Shown here: piece after piece, positions 1 to 10,759 of the stretch | Layout of the letters: each line of letters starts with the position of its first letter | How positions within the stretch are numbered: the stretch's first letter is position 1 | Assembly (NCBI GenBank): GCA_026826555.1 | Contig: JAKSZT010054325.1 | Coordinates: 276,454-340,453, forward strand | DNA length: 64,000 bases | Direction: 5' to 3' | DNA from: Tolypeutes matacus | Taxonomy: Eukaryota > Chordata > Mammalia > Cingulata > Chlamyphoridae | Notes under the pieces: generated by a model | What the model was told of the DNA's origin: nothing | What the model saw: the letters and a program-made list of their open reading frames with translations, nothing else | Databases searched by the model: none | Position numbers and translations under genes: made by a program

Positions 1-189
1 TAATTTCATCTTTATAAGTTGATTTATATTTACATTTTATGTACATAGAATCATACAATATGTAGTATTCAGTGCCTCGGCTCCTCCACTTAATATAATG
101 TAGTGTTTTTTTGTTCTGATATCCACATATTGTAGTACTAACCTACATTTGTTCAGCTTCAAAGATAAATGGACGTATATATTCAATTT
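1..189 (-). repeat. AT-rich old L1-like remnant
   Basis: This stretch resembles a second, more degenerate copy of the L1 ORF2 C-terminal region: it has a phrase like 'agaatcatacaatatgtagt' matching the start of the next element. It has no open frame and no clear boundary. It could equally be the 3'UTR of the L1 that follows. Confidence 0.3.
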
Positions 190-850
190 TACACATATTC
201 ATATTTAAAACAATTTATTTTTATCTCACATTATATATTTAGTTCATAAATGACAATCATACAGTATTTGCCCTTTTGTTTCTGGCTTACATCACTCAGC
301 ATAATGCCCTCCAGATTTATCCATGTTGTCACATTTTTCACGACTTCATTTCTTCCTATCACTGCATAATATTCCATTGGGTGTATTCTCCACAATTTGT
401 TTATCCATTCATCAGTTGGTGGACACCTAGCTTGTTCAGAACTTTTGACTATCGTGAATAATGCTGCTATGAACATCAGTGTGCAGAGGTCTATTCGTGT
501 CACTGCTCTTTGAACTTCTGAATATATACCTAGCAATGGTATTGCTGGGTCCCATGGCAGTCTATATTCAACTTCCTTAGGAACTGCCAAACAGTCTTCC
601 CCAGAGACTGTACCATTATACATTCCCACTAACAGTGAATAAGCATTCTTATCTCTTCATATCCTCTACAACATTTACAGTTTTCTGACTTTTTAATAGC
701 AGCCAGTCTAATAAGTATGAAATGATATCTCATTGTAGTTTTGATTTGCATTTCCCTAATCAAAAGTGATGTTGAACATTTTTTCATGTGTTTCTTCATC
801 ATTTGTGTTTCTTCTTTAGACAATTGTCTTTCCAAGTCTTTTGCCCATTT

Positions 851-1029
851 TTTTTTTAAAGATTTTATTTATTTATTCATTTATCCCCCCCTTGCTGCTT
901 GTGCTCGCTGGGTCAGCCAACCACGCCGTGCGGGCGGGCCCGCCCCCAACAGGAGGCCCCGGGAACCGAACCCGGGGCCCCCCATATGGTAAACGGGAGC
1001 CCCACTGATTGAGCCACAGCCGCTTCCCT
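851..1029 (-). mobile_element. tRNA-Ala-derived chimeric SINE (DAS-SINE type)
   Basis: On the minus strand it begins 'gggaagcggctgtggctc', has box A- and box B-like segments ('gggttcggttcccgg'), continues into a non-tRNA body and ends in an A/T-rich tail. It is flanked by a target-site duplication 'cttttgcccatttt' (838-850 and 1030-1043). It inserted into the L1 ORF2 remnant. The same subtype occurs at 49435-49625. The tRNA-domain plus unrelated-body layout matches the published DAS-SINE chimeras of armadillo. Confidence 0.85.
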
Positions 1030-3800
1030 CTTTTGCCCATTTTTAACTAGATATTTTGTCTTTTTATTCATGAGTTGTATGAGCTCCTTATATATCATGG
1101 ATATTAAACCCTTATGAGATACGTGACTGCCAAGTATTTTCTCCCATTGAGTCGGCTGCCTTTTCACCCTTTTGACAAAATCCTTTGAGGTAAGAAAGTG
1201 TTTAATTTTGAGGAGGTCTCCTTTATCTATTTTTTCTTTTCTTGATTGTGCTTTGGGTGTAAGGTTTAAGAAACCACCCCCTACCACAAGGTCTTAAAGA
1301 AGTTTTCCTACATTTTCTTCTAGAAGTTTTATGGTTGTTGTTTTTATATTTAAGTCATTGACCAATTTTGAGTTAATTTTTCTATAAGGTGTAAGATAGG
1401 GGTTTTCATTCTTTCATTTGGATATTGCTATCCAGTTCTCCCAGCACCATTTGTTGAATAGACTGTTCTGGCCCAACTGGGTGGGCTTAAGAGTCTTGTC
1501 AAAGCCTGTAGATGTGAGGGTCAATTTCTGTGTTCTTGATTCTGTTCCATTGGTCAATCTGCCTGTCCTTATCCCAGTACCATGCTGTTTTTACCACTGT
1601 AGCTAAGTAATATGTTTTAAAGTCAGGAAGTGAGCATCCTCCAACTTCATCCTTCTTTTTAAAGACGTTTTTGGCTATTCAGGGCCCCTTATCCTTCCAA
1701 ATAAATTTGATTATTGGCTTTTCGATTTCTGCAAAAAAGACTGTTGGGATTTTTATTGGGATTGTACTGAATCTGTAAATCAGTTTGGGTAAAATTGACA
1801 TTTTAACGATACTTAGTCTTCAAATCCATGAACACAGAATGTCCTTCCATTATTTAAGTCTTCTTCGGTTTATTTAGCAATGTTTTGTAGTTTTCTGAAT
1901 ACAGGTCCTTTATGTCCTAGGTTAAGGTTATTCCTAAATATTTCATTGTTTTAGTCGCTATTATAAATGGAATTTTTTTATTTCCTCCTCAGAATACACA
2001 TCAGTAGTGTATAGAAATGCTATTGATTTTTGCATATTAATCTTATATGCCACCACTTTGCTGAACTCGTTTATTAATTCTAGTAGCCTTGTTGTGGATT
2101 TATTTTCCTGAATTTTCTAGATATAGGATCATATCATCAGCAAATAGTGAAAATTTTACTTCTTCCTTTCTTATTTGGGTGCTTTTATTTCTTTGTGTAG
2201 CCTAATTCTTCTAGCTAGAACTTCTAGCACAATATTGAGTAATAATGGTGACATTGGGCATCCTTTTCTTGTTCCTGATGTCAGTGAGAAAGCTTTCAAT
2301 CTTTCACTGTTGAGTACAATGCTAGCTGTAGGTTTTTCATATATGCACTTTACCATATTGAGAAAGCCTCTTTTTATTCCTATCTTTTGCAGTGTTTTTA
2401 TCATGAGAGGGTGGTGTATTTTATCAAATGCCTTTTTCTGCATCAATTGAGAAGATCATGTGATTTTTCTTCTTTAATTTATCAATGTGATATATTACAC
2501 TAATTGATTTTCTTGTGTTGAACCATTCTTGCATACCTGGGATAAAACCCACTTGATCACAGTGTATAATTCTTTTAATGTGCTTTTGGATTTTGTTTGC
2601 AAGTATTTTGTTGAGGATTTTTGCATCTATATTTATTAGACATATTGGTCTGTAATGTTCTTTTTCATAATATCTTTATCTGGTTTTGGTATTAGAGCTA
2701 TATTGGCTTCATAGAATGAGTTTGGTAGAACTATTTCCTGTTCAAATTTTTGGAAGAGCTTGAGCAAGATCAGTATTAGGTTATCTTTGAATGATTGGTA
2801 GAATTCACCTGTGAAGCTATTGGTCCTGCACTTTTCATCTTTGGGAGGTTTTTGATGACTGTTTCCAACTCTTCATTTGTGATTGTTTTTTTGAGGTCTT
2901 CTACTTCTTCTAGGGTCAGTCTGGTGGTTTGTGTGTTTCTAGGAATCTGTCCATCTCCTCTACATTGTCTAGTTTTTGGCACACAGTTGTTCATAGTATC
3001 CTTTTATGATCTCTTTTATTTCTGTGGGATCAGTGGTAATGGCCCCTCTCATTTCTGATTTTATTTATTTGCATCCTCTCCTTTTTTTCTTTGTCAGTCT
3101 AGCTAAGGATTTGTCAATTTTGTTAATTTTCTCAAAGAGTCAGCTTTTGGTTTCATTGATTCTCTCTATTGTTCTTTTCTTCTCAGTTTCATTTATTTCT
3201 CCTCTGATCTTTATTATTTCTTTCCTTTGGCTTTGTTTGGGATTAGTTTGCTCTTCTTTTTCTAGTCCCTCAGGTGTGCAGTTAGATCTTCAATTTTAGT
3301 TCTTTCTTTTTATTTAATGTAAGCTTTGGGGGCTATAAATTTGCCCCTCAGCACTGCCATTACAGTGTCCCATAGGTTTTGATGTTCTGTTCTCATTTTC
3401 ATTCATCTCAATATATTTACTGAATTCTCTTGAAGTTTCTTCTTTGACCTACTGATTATTTAAGAGTGTGTTGTTTCACCTCCATATATTTATGAATTTT
3501 CCATTTTTCCATCCAATTGATTTCCAGCTTCATTCCATTATAATCAAAGAAACTGTTTTGTACAATTTCAATCTTTTTAAATTTATTAAGACTTATCTTG
3601 TGACCTATCATGTGGTCTATCTTGGAGAAGGAAACATTAACACTTGAAAAGAAAGAATATCCTATTTTGGAGTGCAATGCTCTGTAGATATCTGTTAGGT
3701 CTAGTTCATTTAACGTATTATTCAAGTTCCCTGTTTCTTTAGCCTATGTCCATATGGTCTACCCAATACGGAGAATGGTGTACTGAAGCCTCCAACTATT

Positions 3801-4234
3801 TTTTTTTTTTTAAGATTTATTTATTTACTTTATCCATTTTAAAACCCCACTTCCCCATTTGCTGTTTTGTGTCCATTCGCTGGGCAATTCTCCGTGTCTG
3901 TTTCCTGCCATCTCTTCTCATCCTCCTCCTCCAGTCTTCACCAGGATTCGATCCTGGAGACCTCCAATGTAGGAGAGAGGTATTCTGCTGCCTGCGCCAC
4001 CTCTGCTCCTGGCTTCTGGAGCTTTCGGAGCATCTCGTCTTGTCTCTCCCATATTACGTCATCATCCTGCTGCATGGGTCCTGGGGCCCGACGGCTCAGC
4101 GGCACACAGAGCCTGGCAGCCCATGCGCCTTCTATATATATATTTTTTATTTTACCGGGAGGTCCCGGGGATCGAACCCAGGTCCCTCCATATGGCAGAC
4201 GGACGCCCAACCATTTGAGCCACATCCGCCCCCC
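3801..4234 (-). mobile_element. Composite tRNA-derived SINE (434 bp)
   Basis: An exact 15-base duplication, aagcctccaactatt, flanks the block at 3786-3800 and 4235-4249, so the whole block inserted once. On the minus strand it starts with a tRNA-like SINE head (about 4234-4140), then a unique body (about 4130-4015), then a second tRNA-like promoter region (about 4010-3935), and ends in a poly(A) tail (poly-T at 3801-3812). It is longer than the other SINEs here. Two tRNA-like domains separated by a body suggest a dimeric/chimeric subtype. Confidence 0.8.
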
Positions 4235-4253
4235 AAGCCTCCAACTATTATTG

Positions 4254-5460
4254 TAGAGACATCTGTTTCTCCCTTTAGTTTTGCCAGTGTGTGCCTTGTG
4301 TATCTTGGGGAACTTAGGTTAGTTGCATAAATATTTAGTACAGTTATTTCTTCTTGGTGAATTGCCCCTTTTATTAATATATAATGACCTTTTTTCATCC
4401 CTTATAATAGTTTTACATTTGAAATATATTTTGTCCAACATTAGTATCATTATTTCAGCTCTTTTTTGGTTACTATTTGCATGGAATACCTTTTTCCAAC
4501 CTTTGACTTTTAACCCAGTTGTGTCCTTAGGTTTGAGGTAGGTCTCTTGTAGGCAATATATAGATGTCTCATATTGTTTAATCCAGTCTATGTCTTTTGA
4601 CTGGGGAGTTGAATCCTTTAACATTCAATATTACTACTGTAAAGGCATTTCTTCATCCATTTTGTCCTTTGGCTCTCTGTTGTTGTATCATTCTGTTGTC
4701 TATCTTCTTTTCCTTTACTTTAATAATCTTCATCTCTACACTCTTCTCCAAATCTCTCACCCTTGTTTTTTCCCTTCAGGCTTCAGCAATCCCTTTCGTG
4801 TATCTTGAAATTTTGGTCTTGGTAACATGGTCTACCAGGTTTTGTGTCTGTGATACAGATGTTTATTCCTCCCTTCAGTTTTCCCTGTGTGTGCCTCATG
4901 TATCTTGAGGCCTCAGGTTAGGTGTGTAAATATTTAGTATAGTTATTTCTTCTTGGTGAATTGTCCCTTTCGTTAATATATAATGACCTTCTTCATCCCT
5001 TATATAAGTTTTGATTTCAAAATCTATTTTGTCCAATATTAGTATTGCTACTCCAGCTTTTTTTGGTTACATGGAATATCTTTTTTCACCATTTCACTTT
5101 TAACCTGGTTATGTTCTTATATCTATATGTTGTCTTTTGTAGACAACATATAGATGGCTTATATTTTTTTATCCATTCTATCAGTGCATGTCTTTTGATT
5201 GAGGAATTCCAGCCATTGACATTCAATGTTATTACTCTAAAAGTCTTACTTACTTCATCCATTTTGTCCTTCGGCTCTCTGTTGTCATGTCATATAGTCT
5301 GTCTTCTTACCCTATAGTTTATCCTTCCTAATAATCTTCATTTCTACACTCTTCTCCAAATCTCTGCCCTTGGTTTTTTCTTTTAGGCTGCAGCACTATC
5401 TTTAGTATCTCCTGTAATTCTGGCCTTTTGGTAACACATTCTATCAGTTTTTATTTGTCT
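4254..5460 (-). repeat. Diverged ~600 bp tandem duplication inside the L1
   Basis: 4254-4855 and 4856-5460 are two copies of the same L1 segment (the ORF1-ORF2 spacer and the start of the endonuclease). Matching phrases recur about 600 bases apart: 'agttatttcttcttggtgaattg' at about 4343 and 4940, and 'attttgtcctttggctctctg' at about 4660 and 5263. The copies differ at many positions, so the event is old or the two pieces come from different L1s. Confidence 0.65.
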
Positions 5461-5530
5461 GTAAAGACTTTGAACTCACCCTCATTTTTGAAGGTCAATT
5501 TTGACACATACAGATTCTTGGTTGGCAGTT

Positions 5531-6454
5531 TTACTCTTTCAGTACCTTAAATAGATCAATCCACTTTCTTCTCTCTTCCATGGTTTCTGATGAGAGGTTA
5601 GCACTTAATCTTATCGAGTTTCCCTTGTATGTGATTCTTAGCTTTTCTCTTGCTGCTTTCAGAATCCTCTTTTTATCTCTGATATTTGTCATTCTGAATA
5701 GTCGGTGTCTCAAGTTAAGTCTACTTGTATTTATTCTGTTTGCGGTGCATTGTGCTTCTTGGATATAGACATTTATGTCTTATAAGAGTTGAAAAGTTTT
5801 CAGTCATTATTTCCTCAAAGTCTTTTTGCTCATTTCCATTCTCTTCTCCTTCTGGGACACTGATAATACCACTGTTTGTGGGTTTCCCATAGTCATTCAA
5901 TTCCCTGAGATTCTCTTCCAGTTTTTTTCCATTCTCTTTTCTTTCTGTTCTCCTGTCTTTTCCAGTTCAGATGTTTTATCTTCAAAATCACTAATTCTGT
6001 CTTTGAGCAATTCAAATCTGCTCTTATGTGCCTCTAATAATTCTTTACCTCATCCATTGTGCCTTTCATTCCTATAAGATCTGTTACTTTTCTTTGCAAG
6101 CTTTCAAATTGTTCTTTATGATCACTCAGTGTCTTTGTAATGTCCTTTATTTCTGTAGTCATATTTTCTTTCAATTCTTTGAAGTGATTTAAGAGTGTTG
6201 TGTGATTATCAGTTATTAATTGTCTTAAATCTTGTTCCTCTTCAATATATTTGTTTAGTTCTTTTTGGGTGGGCCACCTATTCCTATTTCCTAGTATGGC
6301 TTGTAACTTTTTTGCTGATTTCTAGGCATCTGAATATATTGGTGAAGTTACCCTGATGGCCAGTTTCTCTCTCTTGCTTATTTTTTGTCATAGCTTTTCT
6401 TTGATACTTGGTTCAATGTATTCTTAGTCTTTAAAATTGCCCAGCTTAAGTATC
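5531..6454 (-). pseudogene. L1 ORF1 remnant
   Basis: The minus-strand frame at 5713-5531 reads RDKKRILKAAREKLRITYKG and then LSSETMEERRKW, the C-terminal end of the L1 ORF1 RNA-binding protein. The upstream part (to about 6454) is recognisable as DNA similar to other L1 ORF1 copies here but is frame-broken. It is cut by the L1 tail inserted at 6468. ORF1p normally coats L1 RNA as a trimer. This copy is not functional. Confidence 0.65.
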
Positions 6455-6467
6455 AAAATCAAGCCAG

Positions 6468-7130
6468 AAGCTGGGCCCTGAATCTCAATGGATTTGCAAC
6501 ATCTACTCTCCAGTTCATTGGTCTCACCCAGGACAACTAACATGGAGTTGATGATGGACAACTACCATACCAAGGAACCAAGAGAGTCTACAACTGCAAG
6601 CGAGTCCCATCTATCAGCCCTATGGGATCACAGCCCCCTCTCAATTAGAGGTGGAGTGGACATCGCCATGCCAGAATCCTCAGGATTGGAAAATGAACTA
6701 TGGACTAAAGTAGACTTACTGGTATTCTACTATAGACTTAATGTAATTCTAGCAATGGAAGAAATTATTTCATTGATGTGCAGTCAGTGGCCACTGAAGG
6801 TTCTGAGGGCAGGGAGAGAGAAAAACAGGTGTAATACAGGGGCATTTTGGGACTTGGGAATTGTCCAGAATGATATTGCAGTGACAGATACAGGCCATTA
6901 TAAATCTTGCCACAATCTACAGAATTGGGTGGGAAAGAATATAAACTACAATGTAAACTTTAATCCATACTTCTTGGCAATGCTCCAAAATGTGCTCATC
7001 AATTGCAATGAATCCCTCATTAATGAGGGATGTTGTTAATGTGGGAAAATGTGGGAGATGTAGGAAGTGGGACAAAAGGGAATTCCCAATATTTTTTATG
7101 ATATTTTTAAAATCTAAGTATCTTTTTTAA
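6468..7130 (+). mobile_element. 5'-truncated L1 3' end inserted in the minus-strand L1
   Basis: It matches the 3'-terminal part of the long L1 3' region seen at 31.4-32.0 kb and 54.7-55.3 kb, and ends at 'aaaatctaagtatc' plus an A-rich tail. A 13-base near-perfect duplication (aaaatcaagccag / aaaatcaggccag, 6455-6467 and 7131-7143) flanks it. It contains a 183-codon ATG frame (6488-7039), in the same phase as open frames in other copies. Confidence 0.75.
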
Positions 7131-7143
7131 AAAATCAGGCCAG

Positions 7144-7688
7144 GGACTTATTGAGGGGCACAGATTTTCACCCAAGGTTAGGATATAGACAGAACTGAGA
7201 ACAGTTTTGTTCCATGCAATTTTCAGACTGGCCAGCAGATGGCACTTCTCAGCACACCTTTCCCCAGAGGTGTTTCAGCCTGGGCTTTCCTGTATTCCGA
7301 TGTGGAATCTCCAGAGCAGAGACCCAAAACAGGCTCTGCAGGCTGAGTTCATTGAAGAAAATCACCCTGACTCCCCTCCCTTTTCCATTGAAATAGCTGG
7401 CAGAGAGGAAAACGTCTTTTCCCCTCTCAGTTAGCTGCAGTGAGCCAGGGATTTTACCCCAGCTTAATATCTTGGGGTGTGGGAGAGGATACCTTCCCAG
7501 AGGGCTTGTTGATTCACATTTGTTGTTTTGGCTTGTTTCTCTGTCCCTCACCCCGCTGGAAGTTGTGTAGCACTGTCCTGGTCTGCTGACCCCCAAAGCA
7601 GGTCCCTTGGACAGCTTTTGGCTTTTTCTCCATTGTTTTTGTGAGAGCATTGAGTTCTACCTGTTAGTCTGATGCCATCTTCCCTCAA
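7144..7688 (-). other. L1 5'UTR
   Basis: This stretch is more GC-rich than its surroundings and runs from ORF1 to the 5' end of the 0.2-7.7 kb L1. In intact elements this region holds the internal RNA polymerase II promoter. No conserved binding site was identified by eye. Confidence 0.5.
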
Positions 7689-8170
7689 TTTCTGTGTATT
7701 TTTTAAATCATTTCTTTGTGGTTACCCTGGGTTTTCTTTTTGTTGTTGTTTTTACACAATCTTCAATTATAACCTACTGATTTGAAAAGATACCCATTTA
7801 GCTTCAATAGCCTTTTTATTCTCTGCTCCCATATCCCTACATTTCCCCTCTTTATGTTGTTTTTGTCCTTCTTTATCAGTTTATATTTTGGATGTTCATT
7901 TTCAGGTAATATGCCTTTTTCTTGTTCAATTGTATTCTGACTCTTATATAAGAATTAAATTAAAGGATAGAGTTGTATATTGAGGATACAGCACTATTGG
8001 GTTTTGCATTTACCCTCTGAGTCACCTTTACTGATAATCTTCATTTCTTCACACTACTCCAATACACTATCTAGAATCTTTTCCTTTCAACCTGCAGAAT
8101 TCCCTTTAATAAGTCTTGTAAGGCATGTTTTTGTTGACAAACTCTCTCAGATTGTTTTTTTCTAGCCTAT

Positions 8171-9450
8171 TTAAAACATACCCTTATTTTTGAATGACAG
8201 TTTTGCTGGATAAAGAACTTTGGGCTGGCATTTTTTCTCTTTTGGTATCTTAAATATATCACACCACTGCCTTCTCATCTCCATGATTTCTGATGAGAAA
8301 TTGGCATTTGGTGTTATTGAGGATCCCTTGTATGTAATGAATTGCTTTTCTCTTGCTGATTTCAGAATTCTCTGTTTATCTTTGGCATTTGATATTCTGG
8401 TTATTTGTTTCACAGAGTATGTGTATTATAATTTATTCTGTTTGGAGTATGTTGTGCTTCTTGGACATGCACATTTGTCTTTCATAAAGTTGGGCAATTT
8501 CAGCCATTATTTCCTCAAATATACTTTTTTCACTGTTCCTTTGTCTTCTCCTTCTGGGACACCCATGGTATGTATGATTGTGAGCTTTGTGCTGTTGCTC
8601 AAATATCTGAGACACTGCTTAATTTTTTCTATTCTTTTCTCTGTTTTTCTGACTGTATGATTTCTATTGTCCTGTCATCTATTTTGCTGATTCTTTCTTC
8701 TGCCTATTCAAATATGCTGTTGTGTACCTCTAGTGTTTTTTGTTTGTTTGTTTGTTTGTTTGTTTACATATTATTAATACAGTATTTATTTGTTTTTCCT
8801 CTGTTAAACCCTGGGCCAATGACATTCCCAAGGCTGCCAGGGAAGGTACAGGGAAAGGAACATACAAGGCAGACAAGACATGGGAAAAGGAACTATGGGA
8901 GGTGGAGATGGCTCCTTCACATGGCAAAGAGGTTGAGAAAGGCCTCCATCAGGCCCAGGAGCCTCAAGGCCTAGGACAGGCAGAGCCCAGAATGGCATAG
9001 GAGAAAAGTACTGTTGCTTTAGAGAAGATTCCTGGCATAACCAAGGATGATTCTAGCATATTTTTTATCTCTACCACTGTGCCTTTCATCCACATAATTT
9101 CAATGTTTCTTTTTATACTTTCAAATACTTCTTTATGGTCCCACCTTGTCTTTATAAAGTCTTTATCTGTTTATGCATATTTTCCTTCATCTCCTTGAAT
9201 TGATTTAGAGACTTGTTTGAAATTCTTTGATTACTTCTTCCAAGTTCTCTGTTTTCTCTAAAGTTTTAATTTGTTCCCTTGACTGAGCAATATCATCCAC
9301 TTTTTTAGTATGGGTGTAAATTTTGGCTTATGTCTGGATATCCGATTTTTGATGTGTTTATCTCTGAAAGTCAGTTTATCCCTTTTGCCTTGGGGTTTAT
9401 TGTTTTTTGGTTTTGTGTTAAGGCTCCTCATTGTCATTTGGTCCAAATTC
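8171..9450 (-). pseudogene. L1 ORF1 remnant, split by a retrocopy
   Basis: Minus-strand frames show ORF1 protein: 8413-8171 reads RISNAKDKQRILKSAREKQF and then FSSEIMEMRRQW; 8615-8433 reads YHGCPRRRRQRNSEKSIFEE; 9446-9258 covers an N-terminal lysine-rich part (LTFRDKHIKNRISRH). The insertion at 8741-9050 splits it. It is non-functional. Confidence 0.7.
8741..9050 (-). pseudogene. Retrocopy of an mRNA 3' end, unidentified source
   Basis: On the minus strand it ends in a (caaa)n-type tail (plus-strand tttg repeats, 8735-8766), with a poly(A) signal AATAAA at 8790-8785 about 20 bases before the tail. The body is GC-richer than the surrounding L1 and does not look like L1 or SINE. Imperfect flanking repeats (ctctagtgtttttt / ttctagcatatttttt) and a clean break in the host ORF1 fit L1-driven retroposition. 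I could not recognise the source transcript. No good reading frame is present, so it is probably 3'UTR. Confidence 0.5.
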
Positions 9451-10370
9451 TGGATCTTTAGAGTAACCCCTAACTATTTAGTTTTTCTCAGGTCCTCTTC
9501 ATCTGATTCTTGAGCTGGAAATGCAATACAATTTTTAAGATTCCTTCTTTTTGTGCAACTGTTTCACCTCTCAGAGGAAGCTTCCTTTTCTCTGTTCCTT
9601 TTCCAGCAATCTTGATCTATTTTGTTTATTTTGTGCAGAATATTCTCCCCAGCTCCTATGATTTCTTTAAATTCTCTCCCCAGTCAGTGCCCCATTTTCC
9701 TTATATTTATCAGGTCTGGGACCTGTCCTGTCTTGCTGCAGTTCAGCTTTCTCCTCTCCCATTTTTTTTTAAGATTTTCTGCCTCTCGTTTCTTCCTTGT
9801 TAGGGTATCCTGTCTCTGGGAAACAGCTGGGGTCAATCCAGAAATGGAATGAATCCAGAAAGGTATGTTTTGCATTTAGGAGATCCAGCAAACAGATACT
9901 GGATTGAGTGTATCACCCTTTGCCAACAGTTCCACTGTGGTTTCTCTCTTTTTCTTTCCCCTGGAGGCCTTTTTGTATGCAGCACTCCTTAGCTGTTTTT
10001 GTTTCACCTTGAGTTTGTAAAGACTTGCGTTGTTGTGCCTGGATATGAGTGGAATTCAGTCTTGCTGCTGTGGGTGGCTCTATAGTCTGCATCTGCAGCC
10101 GGAGGGACCCAGGCCATGCAGCATCTGTGCAACTCCCAAGTTATGTGGGTCCAAGTGTGTGGGGAGGGTAGACCAAACTGGTCAATTAAGGATGTAAATA
10201 TCCTGATTGTGGAGATTATTTTTCTTTTTCTTCAATTCAGCAGTTGTGGAGTCCTTCTGTAGTCTCTCTTGTCTTTCAGAGTTCCAAGCAAGTGGGATTT
10301 GCCCCTTATTACTTGATTCTGTGGGAAGTATTTTCCAGGGGATGTTTTACATTGCCATGTTTTTGTTTTT

Positions 10371-10757
10371 GTTTTTTTAATTTATTTTTTTTTATTATGG
10401 GTAAAAATCAAAATTCTCACAATACATACAAACATTTGCAAAATGATACATAAATATATATGCATATATGTGTATTTGCCTACAAAAATGCCATTTATAT
10501 ATATATATACATATATTTTAAGAGGTGCTTAGATTACCCAAAATATTACACGGAACCCACTGGGATTCCCATGTTGCCCATCTCCCACACCTCCCACCAC
10601 ATCCCACACAAACATCTCCCACAGTGTGGCCCACCACCCTCAATGAACTTACACATCCTGGAGCCTTGCCACCAACGATAGACCACAGTTCACACCGTAG
10701 ACCACACTCTCTCCCACTCAGTTCTGAGTGGTGTGTGCTGATTTAAAATGGCCTACA
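10371..10757 (-). mobile_element. 5'-truncated L1 3' end
   Basis: On the minus strand it runs from 'ggccattttaaatcagc' to 'acccataataaaaaaaa', the terminal end of the long-3'UTR L1 lineage. It is very similar to 39036-38703 on the opposite strand, including the A/T dinucleotide stretch. It carries the AATAAA signal close to its end. Confidence 0.75.
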
Positions 10758-10759
10758 TT

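Larger units (their letters stand above)
231..4624 (-). pseudogene. L1 ORF2 remnant (endonuclease and reverse transcriptase)
   Basis: Several minus-strand frames give L1 ORF2 protein in the right order. 4624-4319 carries the endonuclease N-terminal region (IYCLQETYLKPKD). 2446-2171 carries the RT palm with KAFDKIHHP and [10 protein letters not shown], and a FADD-type catalytic motif (LFADDMILY) lies just downstream at about 2150-2120. 629-231 carries the C-terminal domain (DPAIPLLGIYSEV, PPTDEWINK, MEYYAV). In live elements ORF2p nicks DNA and reverse-transcribes L1 RNA. Here stop codons, frameshifts and two SINE insertions make it inactive. Confidence 0.8.
190..7688 (-). mobile_element. LINE-1, near full length, interrupted
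   Basis: Read on the minus strand, the order is 5'UTR (about 7688-7144), ORF1 (about 6454-5531), spacer, then ORF2 (about 5400-231), which is the L1 layout. The 5' edge at about 7688 reads 'gggaagatggcatcag', typical of mammalian L1 5' ends. The element is interrupted by SINEs (851-1029, 3801-4234), a plus-strand L1 tail (6468-7130) and an internal duplication near 4254-5460. All frames are broken, so it is a fossil. Its 3' region lacks the long 3' sequence seen on the younger L1s of this window, so it belongs to a different subfamily. Confidence 0.8.
7690..10345 (-). mobile_element. Second LINE-1, ORF1 and 5'UTR
   Basis: The 3' part (7690-8170) is spacer and start of ORF2, 8171-9450 is ORF1, and 9450-about 10345 is a GC-richer 5'UTR. 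It abuts the 5' end of the first L1 at 7688. It is interrupted by a retrocopy (8741-9050). The rest of ORF2 is missing, which is unusual because L1 copies normally lose their 5' end. The later arrival of the first L1 next to it may have displaced or removed it. Confidence 0.65.

Noticed and set aside
3746..4330. 194-codon plus-strand frame
   Set aside because: It runs antisense across a SINE inserted in an L1 and has no family similarity.
6488..7039. 183-codon ATG frame as an ordinary host gene
   Set aside because: It lies entirely inside a 5'-truncated L1 tail with target-site duplications. It is kept only as part of the L1 3'-region frame question.
8735..8766. CRISPR-like or regulatory short repeat (tttg)n
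   Set aside because: It is the tail of a retrocopy, and the genome is mammalian.
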